A stretch of 64,000 nucleotides of DNA from DATLLJ01 sp965229885 (GTDB taxonomy: Bacteria > Acidobacteriota > Vicinamibacteria > Vicinamibacterales > CAVVIG01): positions 1 through 64,000 of the forward strand of contig CBDDJX010000003.1 of the NCBI GenBank assembly GCA_965229885.1. Reading direction: 5' to 3'. The position numbers were made by a program, and so were the translations under genes. Below are positions 42,694-49,899 of the stretch, one piece after another (position 1 is the first letter of the stretch; every line of letters starts with the position of its first letter). The notes beneath the pieces are model-generated. The model had not been told where the DNA came from. It was given only the letters and a program-made list of their open reading frames with translations, and ran no database searches.

Positions 42694-42760
42694 CGAACAG
42701 GGCCATAGTCTTCGAGTACGTCGAGGAAATAGCCGTAGACATCCGCATCGCCAACCAATA

Positions 42761-42830
42761 ACGCCCCCGCTCGGCCTAGCCCTTGCGCTGTCTGCGCGTT
42801 TCGCTAGACTGCACCCAGCCCCGTCGCCCA
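42761..42830 (+). repeat. Cassette repeat R5 with promoter
   Basis: ACGCCCCCGCTCGGCC, TTGCGC (42783-42788), 16 nt, TAGACT (42805-42810). Last repeat of the array. The best protein-like frame downstream is on the opposite strand, so this promoter may now have no gene. Confidence 0.7.
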
Positions 42831-42885
42831 TCCTTTGACGACTACTCGCAAAGCATGGCGGACTCGCTGCTGTACAGGACGTGTT

Positions 42886-43269
42886 CTAGCGCAACGGCAA
42901 ATCACCGGGCCAGACGCGAGAGCCTTCTACTGCAATCGAGGTAACCCACTGTGGGTCGAGCCGCATCGTGTGACTGCGAGCCGGCGAGAGCTGATCCTCA
43001 GGGTACAGTTCGCGAATCCGTACGAACACGAGGCCCCCATCTTCGGATCCGACGAACCGCATCCCGCCAAATCCAACTCGGACGTGGCCGTCGGAATCGT
43101 CGGCGAAGACGATCTGATCGGTCGGCAGAGACACCCTGAGACCGTTCGGGAAGAGGACGAAGGTACCTGGTGGGCCGTTTCCGATGATCGGAAGCGTCGA
43201 AATGCGGCTTTGCTCCAGAAGAAGGGACGTTGGCTCGGCGAACTCGATGAGTAGCGGAATGTCTTCCAA
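42886..43269 (-). CDS. Hypothetical protein, 127 residues
   Basis: The minus-strand frame has protein-like text (GTFVLFPNGLRVSLPTDQIV, GFGGMRFVGSEDGGLVFVRI) with alternating strands and turns, unlike the arginine-rich plus-strand frame at 42835-43254. No signal peptide or family is recognised. It ends 56 bp from repeat R5. Strand choice is moderately sure. Confidence 0.45.
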   Translation of the reverse strand: MEDIPLLIEFAEPTSLLLEQSRISTLPIIGNGPPGTFVLFPNGLRVSLPTDQIVFADDSDGHVRVGFGGMRFVGSEDGGLVFVRIRELYPEDQLSPARSHTMRLDPQWVTSIAVEGSRVWPGDLPLR

Positions 43270-43295
43270 CTGGCCCCTTCCCTTGCCCGGAGACG

Positions 43296-43640
43296 TTAGT
43301 AGCGAGGGACGGAAGCATCCACGAGTAGTGACCAGGCGTCGATGCCGCCCTGCAGGTTGGAAAGATTACGGAATCCTTCACGTCGGAAGTAATCCGCCGC
43401 ATGTTGACTGCGTACTCCGTGGTGGCACTGGAACACGATAGGCGTATTTCGATCCATGCGGAGCAGCGCATCGTGGTACGCCTGATCAAGAAGGCGAGAG
43501 TCGTCGATCCGCGCAAGCGCGCGCTCCTCGTCCGTGCGAACATCGACCAGTTCGAACGGCGTGCCGCTCTCGATCAACGCTTTCAGCTCCGGCGCTGACA
43601 GCTGGCGGATCGGAGCATCCGGTATGGTGTGCTCGCTCAT
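43296..43640 (-). CDS. Single-domain rhodanese-like sulfurtransferase
   Basis: A 114-residue rhodanese. Visible elements are LVDVRTDEERALARI, IVFQCHHGVRSQHAADYF with the active-site Cys of the CxxGxRS loop, and GFRNLSNLQGGIDAWS. It transfers sulfane sulfur to thiol acceptors in the cytoplasm. The start ATG 43640 (MSEHTIPDAPIRQLSAPELK) is preferred to the frame-open extension to 43700, which runs into a repeat next to the IS6-family element. Confidence 0.85.
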   Translation of the reverse strand: MSEHTIPDAPIRQLSAPELKALIESGTPFELVDVRTDEERALARIDDSRLLDQAYHDALLRMDRNTPIVFQCHHGVRSQHAADYFRREGFRNLSNLQGGIDAWSLLVDASVPRY

Positions 43641-43689
43641 GGATTGCTGGGATTTTCGCGCGACAGATTTCACCTGGTCAAGCCTTGCG
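43639..43689 (+). repeat. 51-bp repeat beside IS6-family copy (left member)
   Basis: Starts ATGGATTGCTGGGATTTTCG and ends CAAGCCTTGCG. It is repeated, apparently identically, at 47307-47357, in both cases directly followed by an IS6-family end. It includes the rhodanese start codon on the minus strand. Confidence 0.7.
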
Positions 43690-44496
43690 GGCACTGTCAA
43701 GTGGAGGCTCCGGGTGGCAGAGTAGATCGATGATCAGCCAGCCGCCCAGCTATCGCGGATACCGATTTCCCCCGGCCATCATCAGTCACGCCGTCTGGCT
43801 CTACCACCGCTTTTGTCTCAGCTTCCGCGACGCCGAAGATCTCCTGGCCGAACGGGGCCTCGTGGTCACGTACGAGACCATCCGACACTGGTGTCAGACC
43901 TTTGGCCCCGCCTACGCCCGGCGGCTCCGGCATCGCCGCGGGCGCATGGGCGACACCTGGTATCTGGACGAACTGTTCGTCACGATTCATGGTCGGCAAC
44001 ACTATCTCTGGCGGGCGGTCGACGAGGATGGCGATGGGATCGACATCCTGGTCCAGTCACGGCGCAATCGGCACGCGGCGACGCGCTTCTTCCGGAAGTT
44101 GTTGAAACGCCAGGGGGGCTGTGCCGCGACGGCTGATCACGGACAAGCTGCGCAGCTACTCGGCAGCGCATCGGACCGTGATGCCGTCCGTGGTGCACAG
44201 CACCCGGCAGTGCGAGAACAATCGCGCGGAGGTTTCGCATCAGCCGACCCGGCAGCGGGAGCGCCAGATGCGACGTTTCAAGTCGGCCGCGCACGTGCAA
44301 CGCTTCGCGTCGGTACATGGGCTCGTGCAGAATCTCTTCCGGGTCGGCCGACATCTGCTGCGATCGGCTCACCACCGGTTGCTCCGAACGCGGGCCTTCA
44401 TCGAATGGGATGCGGTGACGTGCGCCTGCTGAAGGAGCGCTGGTGCGCGGCCGCGAAGGGAGAGGCGCGCGCCGCGTTCGTCAACTTGACAGTGCC
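43690..44496 (+). mobile_element. IS6-family element, frameshifted (807 bp)
   Basis: Ends are GGCACTGTCAAGT (43690) and ACTTGACAGTGCC (44496). Outside, CCTTGCG on the left and CGCAAGG on the right extend the inverted repeat. One transposase gene with a single indel. Confidence 0.82.
43730..44432 (+). pseudogene. IS6-family transposase, one-base frameshift
   Basis: Reads MISQPPSYRGYRFPPAIISH, GDTWYLDELFVTIHGRQHYL (first D), then one extra G in the G-run near 44117 breaks the frame after LLKRQGG. The rest continues as RRLITDKLRSY (second D), NNRAEVSHQPTRQRER (E) and ends WDAVTCAC. All catalytic residues are present, so reversion by one base would restore it. Confidence 0.82.
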
Positions 44497-44535
44497 GCAA
44501 GGAGGACGCGCACTGAGCGTTAGTGACGGAAGGCG

Positions 44536-44865
44536 TCATTGACAGATCAAATAGCTCTGAACTCCGGTAGGCGCATCGTACGCCGGAAAGGTCGCGCGCA
44601 CCTTTGACCAGATCGCCAGCCCGTTCCTCTTGTTCAGGACGAAGGTATTCATGGAGTCCCCGTTAAAGTAGTTCGCCACCAACTGGTCCTGTGTGTTCGC
44701 GACGATCTCGAACGGTGACCCGCTTGCGATGCCAGCCGAAAACGCCGGCCCTGAAAGGAACCGCAACAGGCTGGCGTTCTCTATCGACACAGAGGCATCA
44801 TTTGCGCCCTTGGTTATCTTGCCTTCAAGCCCCCGCGTCAGAGCGAGATCGTAGCTCCCTGTCAT
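44536..44865 (-). CDS. Hypothetical protein, about 109 residues
   Basis: From ATG 44865 (GGAGGCG 5 bp upstream) the protein starts MTGSYDLALTRGLEGKITKG. It has a globular, mixed composition and ends in GVQSYLICQ. No family is recognised. It lies in the same frame as, and 21 bp after, the stop of the next small secreted protein, so the two were probably co-transcribed. Confidence 0.55.
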   Translation of the reverse strand: MTGSYDLALTRGLEGKITKGANDASVSIENASLLRFLSGPAFSAGIASGSPFEIVANTQDQLVANYFNGDSMNTFVLNKRNGLAIWSKVRATFPAYDAPTGVQSYLICQ

Positions 44866-44886
44866 GTCCGCCTCCATGAGAGATCG

Positions 44887-45060
44887 TCAGTGGAGGGAGT
44901 CTCGGCCACCGACATCGCTTCCGGCGGGCAGGTCAACAGACATGTACGGATCAGGCCCAGTTGCCGTCTTCTGCCGCTGGGCATAGGTTGGCATGACCGC
45001 CAATGTGGCGACGACCATCGCGGTGACCAGTGTCCCGATAAAGAAAGCGCGGTGGTTCAT
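44887..45060 (-). CDS. Small secreted protein, 57 residues
   Basis: MNHRAFFIGTLVTAMVVATL is a clear signal peptide with cleavage after MPTYAQ. The remaining 30 residues (GPDPYMSVDLPAGSDVGG) are short and acidic. A ribosome site is suggested by CTGGAGGATAC before the start. It is followed in the same frame by the 109-residue protein. Function unknown. Confidence 0.5.
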   Translation of the reverse strand: MNHRAFFIGTLVTAMVVATLAVMPTYAQRQKTATGPDPYMSVDLPAGSDVGGRDSLH

Positions 45061-45203
45061 CTGTATCCTCCAGCCAAGGAATAAAACCGCTGCGATGGTC
45101 AGCGGCACGTCTGGCCGAGGGTAGCACCTCTCACGGCCCCAAGGGGTCGAAGAACGTCCTAGACAGTACATACTCGCAGGCACCGATGCTGGCGTGTCGC
45201 TGG

Positions 45204-45523
45204 TCATCGTTTAGCCTTCATCATCTGGACGACCGCGGCCGTGACATCCGCTTCCGACCGGCTGGCCGTCAGGTCGGGATGCGCCGTCTGGAGCGCGGCG
45301 ACCAGCGCCCGGATGATTTCTGTCCGGCGCACCTTCCAGCCCGTCGTCGCCCGGATGTCCAGCGCCAGGCGGTCCAAGAAGGCGACCTGGTCGGGCGGGA
45401 GGATGACCGTCAGCTTGTCGGCGATGGAGACGGATACGACGCCGGGACGGCGGTCGCGGCGGTCGTCTTCGTGGTCGGCGTGAAGTTGCTGTCCGTCTTC
45501 CCTAGTCGTGATTTCGCCATGCG
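45204..45523 (-). pseudogene. ParB-like or ribbon-helix-helix partner of parA, frameshifted
   Basis: ATG 45523 overlaps the end of the parA-like gene and reads MAKSRLGKTDSNFTPTTKTT before a stop. After a frame change near 45430 the DNA-binding part ADKLTVILPPDQVAFLDRLA, KVRRTEIIRALVAAL is readable to the end (AAVVQMMKAKR). One indel separates the halves. Such small proteins pair with ParA in segregation of mobile elements. Confidence 0.55.
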
Positions 45524-45828
45524 GTCGTCCCTTTCCGTTTGATGACTTCGTCGGCCAACTGGCGATAGGCGTCCGCGGCGGATGAACCGGGCGCGTAGTC
45601 GAAGATGGCTTGCCCAAAGCTCGGCGCTTCGACCAGGCGGACATCCACCTTGATTTCAGCGCGGAAGACCTGACGGTCGTAATGCTGGCGGATCACGTCG
45701 ATGATTTCCGCGGTCACGCGGCGGCGAGCATCGACCTTCGTCAATAGGATGCCGAGATGATGACAGCGGTCGCCAAGCCCGGTGCGAGGCTGGGCTTTTA
45801 GGGCCGCGTCGCTCAGCGCCGCGAACAT
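45502..45828 (-). pseudogene. ParA-family ATPase, N terminus missing
   Basis: The frame contains the C-terminal half of a ParA/Soj-type ATPase: GILLTKVDARRRVTAEIIDV, RQVFRAEIKVDVRLVEAPSF, GQAIFDYAPGSSAADAYRQL and ADEVIKRKG. The Walker A P-loop and switch regions are absent, and the upstream text (KGKPKDTVEHHGAV) is not ParA-like. The gene is therefore a 5'-truncated relic. It overlaps the ParB-like frame by about 20 bp, as in partition operons. Confidence 0.65.
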
Positions 45829-45906
45829 GACGGCGCCGTGATGCTCGACGGTGTCTTTCGGTTTGCCCTTCGCTGAAAGAACTTAGGAAGCGGGAAGGCT
45901 TGTCAG

Positions 45907-46620
45907 TCAGCCGGGGTACGGAATGGATGTTCCGATCGATGTTCCGATCACGGTCAGGATCAGGTACAACCCGCCGATCACGATAGTCGCGACGTTTGCT
46001 CTGGTGTAGTTGTCGTTCAGCCCTTCTGTGCTCAGCGCGGCCTGATGCTCGTTGACGCGCGCCTGATGCTCGTTGACGCGCTGTGCGGCCTGCAGAACGG
46101 GAATCATGGGAGACACAGTGGTGAAGCTTAATAGCCACCACGGGGCGGGAAGTCCCTGGGTCAGGTTCAGAACCAGATAGAACGTAGCGAGAGTGCCAGA
46201 ACTCCAATCGACCGGCACCCCCGCTGATAACGCCGAAGCGCGGATTCTCTTGAATAAGGAGAAGCCCCAGAGCGGTGCGAAGACGGCTCTCCAGAAGGGG
46301 CTCATGTTCTCTTCGGACGCGCTGCTGAGCCGCTTCCAGGTCTGGTAGGACCAATACAGCTCGTAGATTCCGAAAGTGCAGATGGACAGCACGATGAACT
46401 TGTGGGTGGCCACCGGAAACAGCGGAAGCGGGCCGACGCGGGGGGCCGCTGGGGAATCAGCCTGCTGATGGGCAGGTGCTTCGACCATTGAGGCGAAGGC
46501 AGCTTGTGGCAGATGAGGGGGCGTGGGTGGCACCGCTCCCAGCGGGCGCCCGCATTGAACACAGGCCGGAGCCCGGTCAGACACGCTATGTCCACAGTCT
46601 GGGCAAGTGCTCAAGGTCAC
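45907..46620 (-). CDS. Zinc-ribbon membrane protein with 21-bp internal duplication
   Basis: A 237-residue protein. The N-terminal zinc ribbon has C-x2-C pairs (LSTCPDCGHSVSDRAPACVQ, CGRPLG). A proline-rich linker is followed by about three to four membrane helices of the DUF4234-like type (FIVLSICTFGIYELYWSYQ). Near residue 195 the heptapeptide RVNEHQA occurs twice in tandem. GGGAGG before GTG 46620 supports that start over an upstream ATG. Function unknown; such proteins are thought to sense or scaffold at the membrane. Confidence 0.7.
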   Translation of the reverse strand: MTLSTCPDCGHSVSDRAPACVQCGRPLGAVPPTPPHLPQAAFASMVEAPAHQQADSPAAPRVGPLPLFPVATHKFIVLSICTFGIYELYWSYQTWKRLSSASEENMSPFWRAVFAPLWGFSLFKRIRASALSAGVPVDWSSGTLATFYLVLNLTQGLPAPWWLLSFTTVSPMIPVLQAAQRVNEHQARVNEHQAALSTEGLNDNYTRANVATIVIGGLYLILTVIGTSIGTSIPYPG

Positions 46621-46753
46621 GCTGCCTCCCTCTCCATGCGGCTGATGGGCCACCCCTTCGTGCGCCTAACGCTGCGCATCAGCCGCGGCGCTGATTCATC
46701 ATGTTTGACGCGTGCCCTGCCCGATGTTTTATGCCAGCGGGTATGAGAGTCTA

Positions 46754-46876
46754 TATCAAGGTTGAGGCCACCGATCTCGATTCAGCGGGTTGGGGTATGG
46801 CCAGGCTGTAAGCCCTCGGCGCCGGGGGGCGGTAGCCCAGCGAGGAATGCGGGCGCACGGTGTTGTAGTGGACGCG
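46754..46876 (-). pseudogene. C-terminal fragment of an integrase-core transposase
   Basis: The minus strand reads VHYNTVRPHSSLGYRPPAPR to the end AESRSVASTLI, the usual C terminus of IS3/IS481-type transposases. It is cut off at about 46876 by an IS1595-type fragment. Confidence 0.6.
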
Positions 46877-47194
46877 CCGAAGCTCGCCGGGACAGTAGAA
46901 GTCGATGAGGTGTACATCGGCGGCAAACCGCGTTACCGAGGCGGCAAGGTCGGCCGTCCAGGTCCTGAGAGCAACAAGACGCCGGTGCTCGGTATGGTGG
47001 AACGGAATGGTGATGTTCGGTTTCAGATGATGGAACGGTTGACGGCGGATCGGATGCGCGAGGTGATCATGGAGAACACAGACCTGACTTGCCGCGTTAT
47101 AACTGACGATTTCCCGCGCTATCGGCGCATCGCACGGCAGTTTAAGGGGGGACACGAAGTCGTCAGTCACAGCACGAGAGAGTACGTGCGGTCG
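46871..47194 (+). pseudogene. IS1595-family (ISXO2-like) transposase core fragment
   Basis: Reads KLAGTVEVDEVYIGGKPRYR, NKTPVLGMVERNGDVRFQ and ITDDFPRYRRIARQFKGGHE with HSTREYVR, the central ISXO2-like domain with its acidic residues. Both ends are missing. A mosaic junction lies on each side. Confidence 0.65.
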
Positions 47195-47306
47195 GGCAGG
47201 GTCCCCGACCGCAACCGATTGCCGGAACTGGCGGACGTGGCGCGACCGGCGCAGAACGTTGACAGCCAATCTGACAGCCACAGCGTTGGACGTGGGCGGA
47301 CAGTCT

Positions 47307-47357
47307 ATGGATTGCTGGGATTTTCGCGCGACAGATTTCACCTGGTCAAGCCTTGCG
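47307..47357 (+). repeat. 51-bp repeat beside IS6-family remnant (right member)
   Basis: Same sequence as 43639-43689, again ending at an IS6-family terminus, but here without the rhodanese gene. Confidence 0.7.
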
Positions 47358-47514
47358 GGCATTGTCAAGTTGAGGCGGAAGCTGGCAGTGTAGGGTGATG
47401 ACGAGCCCCGCGCCCAGCTACCACGGCTACCGCTTCCCGCCCGAGATCATCAGTCACGCCGTCTGGCTCTATCACCGCTTCTGTCTCAGTTTCCGCGACA
47501 CCGAAGATCTCCTT
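47357..47514 (+). pseudogene. IS6-family remnant (end plus transposase N terminus)
   Basis: GGGCATTGTCAAGTTGAGG is followed from 47398 by MTSPAPSYHGYRFPPEIISH and AVWLYHRFCLSFRDTEDLL, the first 40 codons of the IS6-family transposase. It then stops abruptly at a tRNA fragment. Confidence 0.75.
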
Positions 47515-47528
47515 TTACTAGGAATTCG

Positions 47529-47573
47529 TGGTGAGCCGGGGGGGATCGAACCCCCAACCCGCAGATTAAGAGT
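47529..47573 (-). tRNA. 3' fragment of a tRNA-Lys (CTT-type), not functional
   Basis: Read on the minus strand it begins ACTCTTAATC (anticodon loop of tRNA-Lys), then has a complete T-arm (GGGGGTTCGATCCCCC) and CGGCTCACCA. The D-arm and the 5' acceptor half are missing. A tRNA cut in the anticodon loop is the usual trace of an integrative element attachment site. Confidence 0.6.
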
Positions 47574-47832
47574 TCGAGTAGCGCCCGTCCACCGAGAGTC
47601 GTAGCGTGCTATTCCTTCGATATCTTACCGGTCTGAAGCCCAGCACCCCGCCCGGTAAGCCCGTTAACTGCACCGTGCCGCCTCACAGCGGTACGCCAGA
47701 GTCCTCTCTTAGTCGTCCGGCAATTCGTGAATGAGCCGGTAGATGACGTGCGTCAGGGAACAGCGGGCAATGCCGGCGTGGTTTCGGGTGGCCGACGCCG
47801 TTGGGTCACCATCCCCTGCGGAGAACTAGCCG
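47574..47832. other. Intergenic between tRNA fragment and large hypothetical gene
   Basis: No confident gene. The minus strand near 47717-47800 contains ARCSLTHVIYRLIHELPDD before a stop, perhaps the end of a lost protein. Confidence 0.25.
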
Positions 47833-49353
47833 ATGACCGACCAGCTTACGGCTGCACATGCCCTCCAGAAGGCTTACCTTGAGGCGGCGTCCCCTGACAG
47901 TGTGTACCGCTGGCTTGAGGCACACGTGCCGTCGTCCGCTTATGGAGATAGCCCTCCTCTCCCGACGCTTGCCGCACTGCGAGATCGTCGAAACCCTCTG
48001 ATTGATCTGGCACTCGGTCAGTTCACGACGAGCGCAGACCTTCTGAGGGAGCTGTACTGCCAGGGCGATGTTGCCGTTTGCTGTGCGGTCCTCTCGAATC
48101 GCTTCTTCGGCGAGATCTTCACGATGGAAGGCAATTTCATAATACAGCCGTTCTTCAAGTCGGTCGAGGAGTTCGACACGTTCCTGGAGGAGGCACCGTA
48201 TTCCGCGTTGGAAGCGCTCTTCACCAACCCCAGCCTCGACCCTTTGACGCTCGCTCGTGTGTTCACACGAGAGGACCACTACGCGGACCTTCCCGATGAG
48301 CGCTGGCAGCGCATCGTGGCCGTAGCGGGGCGAAATCCGTTGCTGCAGCATGAGTACGAGCTAGACGTGTACTCTGACGGCTGGGCGGCGTACGAACACG
48401 GCAAGGCCATCAGGGCGGCGTGGTCGCTGCTCGACACGATTCCGCCAACTGAGAACTGGGCCACGGTTCTCTGCCAGGTGTTCCAAAACGCGATCTTCGA
48501 GGATGTCCCCCGCGAGTATCGTGCGCCCAGAACAGAGGAAGAGGACGCGTTCCTAGCGGATGGGCCACCGTCATCGGATGAAGAAGCTGACAATGAGAAC
48601 TCAGGTCTAGACTCTTGGCACGAACGCGAAGTGAAGCCGATCGAAGTCAGTTTCTTCGGCGACGTCTTCTCCCGATGGACGTCGTCAGAGGAGCACCGAC
48701 AGGAGTTCTGGAACGACTTCGGGTTGCTACGGCAACTTGTTGCATCCAAAGCGCCATCCAGCAACGAAGCGCTTCAGGACTTCCTACGCGAACATCCAGA
48801 CCGCTACGTGCGGCAGGGTTACTACCAGAGCTTCCGGCCGTCGGATGTCGCCGCCGTGCAGGCCGCGTACGCTCGGGACAAAGAGCACTTCATCGAAGCC
48901 GCGATCGCGAATCCCTGGTTCTACCGCAAGGACTCTCGCGACCTTCGTCGGCTGTTTCAGTAGCTCGTTGATGGCAGAAGGGTCGACGATCGACTTCGAT
49001 CGCGCTACTACGACCGCGTCGAATACTGGGCCAAACAGAATCCCAGGGAGTACGTCGATCGGAAGTATGACGACTTCGAGGAAGACTCGGACAATGAGAA
49101 GACCGATCAGCGATGGCCGACCCTGGTAACGGAGCTTCGCGATCTGATCATGGCAGCAACCGATCGGGACACCGACCCAAGGATGATCGACGATGCAGTA
49201 ATCCGCCTGCGAGACCGAGTGAAGGCCCTGCAAGACAGACACGAAGCTCGCCTCGCTTCTCTCGACACGAGGCTCACCGAGATTCAAACCACCGTGAAGG
49301 CCATCTTCGCGGTGGTGCTGATCGGAATCGTCGGCCTGCTCCTTTCCCGATAG
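47833..49353 (+). pseudogene. Large hypothetical protein, split by an in-frame amber codon
   Basis: The first 376 codons (MTDQLTAAHALQKAYLEAAS to SRDLRRLFQ) end at TAG 48961. The same frame then continues for 129 codons with no further stop: RYYDRVEYWAKQNPREYVDR, an acidic stretch, WPTLVTELRDLI, a coiled coil (RLRDRVKALQDRHEARL) and a C-terminal membrane helix (IFAVVLIGIVGLLLSR). No ATG, GTG or TTG lies between the stop and codon 49150, so a separate gene is unlikely. It looks like one tail-anchored 506-residue protein. If the stop is real, the 376-residue part may still be made. No family recognised. Confidence 0.55.
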
Positions 49354-49556
49354 TGACGCTCGCCGCGCTGGATTGAGGCGCGAACCTCAGCACTTCGCGC
49401 CAGGCGCTGGCGGTCCTGCTCTCGGGCGTTTTCGAGGTCTACCAGTCGTTCCTGGAGCTGGTTTTGGCGGCTGTTATTTCGCCGGCTTGCGATCGCCGAC
49501 GCGATGGACACCAGCAGGGCGAGAACGCCGACGGTAAGGGTGATCGGGTCCGGCAC
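49284..49556 (-). CDS. Small membrane-anchored coiled-coil protein
   Basis: A 90-residue frame starting MPDPITLTVGVLALLVSIAS (membrane helix), followed by a coiled coil (NQLQERLVDLENAREQDRQR). The last 25 codons overlap the antisense 3' end of the preceding gene, so the true C terminus may have been replaced. The N-terminal half looks genuine. Confidence 0.5.
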   Translation of the reverse strand: MPDPITLTVGVLALLVSIASAIASRRNNSRQNQLQERLVDLENAREQDRQRLARSAEVRASIQRGERHYRERSRPTIPISTTAKMAFTVV

Positions 49557-49745
49557 ACACCAAGAATAGATCCGACCAAGAGGCGCTGGCTCAGTCTCGT
49601 ACGAGCGTTCCGTTGAAAGACGTGGCTGAGCTCCCGCTCAGACGCCCCTTGTCAGATCTGGATGTGGGTAAGAATGTGGGAGCACAACCAACGAGAGATA
49701 CATAACGGCTTGTATAGCAACAGTTTAGTGACGTACCGTGGCGGA
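49557..49745. other. Non-coding element end with ATGTGGG direct repeats
   Basis: ATGTGGG occurs at 49662 and 49674, a 12-bp period, in a gene-free stretch before the putative attR. These resemble arm-type integrase sites. Confidence 0.4.
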
Positions 49746-49759
49746 CTCTCCCTCCGCCA
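49746..49759 (+). repeat. Putative attR core (14 bp)
   Basis: CTCTCCCTCCGCCA, identical to the end of tRNA-Ser(TGA) at 31078-31091. Confidence 0.65.
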
Positions 49760-49768
49760 GTTATGTTC

Positions 49769-49797
49769 AATAAGTTACTTTGTACGAGTAACTTATT
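49769..49797. repeat. Perfect 11-bp inverted repeat next to attR
   Basis: AATAAGTTACT, a 7-nt loop, then AGTAACTTATT, 10 bp outside the attR core. A similar but weaker pattern (GATAAGTTCCAGTA ... TACTGAATAAG) lies after the tRNA at 31111. It could be a terminator or a recombination-protein site. Confidence 0.5.
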
Positions 49798-49848
49798 GGT
49801 CAAGCGATCATTCAAATCCCACATTCTAGCGGGTCCCGGGCATTGTCA

Positions 49849-49899
49849 AGTTGAGGCCCTGACTGGCAGAGTAGGCTGATGACGAGTCAGCCCCCCAGC
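49849..49899 (+). pseudogene. IS6-family end remnant, interrupted by IS5-family copy
   Basis: GGCATTGTCAAGTTGAGGC then the first transposase codons MTSQPP (from 49878), where the IS5-family end GGCGTTGGTGC (49900) begins. The remainder of the IS6 copy is not found on the far side. Confidence 0.65.

Larger units (their letters stand above)
31078..49759 (+). mobile_element. Integrative element in tRNA-Ser(TGA), 18.7 kb
   Basis: A tyrosine integrase gene lies 114 bp downstream of the tRNA and points away from it. The final 14 bases of the tRNA (CTCTCCCTCCGCCA) recur once at 49746-49759 with no tRNA around them, as expected for attL and attR. Inside are an AlpA-like regulator, a DnaB-like gene, partition-gene relics, cargo genes and several IS copies. 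Mobility is doubtful because the DnaB-like and parA-like genes are broken. Boundaries are inferred from the repeat. Confidence 0.7.

Noticed and set aside
39353..42830. Integron attC sites or a CRISPR array
   Set aside because: The repeats lack the RYYYAAC/GTTRRRY core pair and a long imperfect hairpin, no integron integrase is near, and the spacing is gene-sized rather than 30-40 bp.
42835..43254. Plus-strand 139-codon gene directly after repeat R5
   Set aside because: It would fit the cassette pattern, but the text is arginine-rich and irregular while the minus strand reads as a normal protein; kept as undecided in favour of the minus strand.
47529..47573. Functional tRNA gene
   Set aside because: Only the 3' half is present; the D-arm, 5' acceptor strand and 5' anticodon stem are missing.
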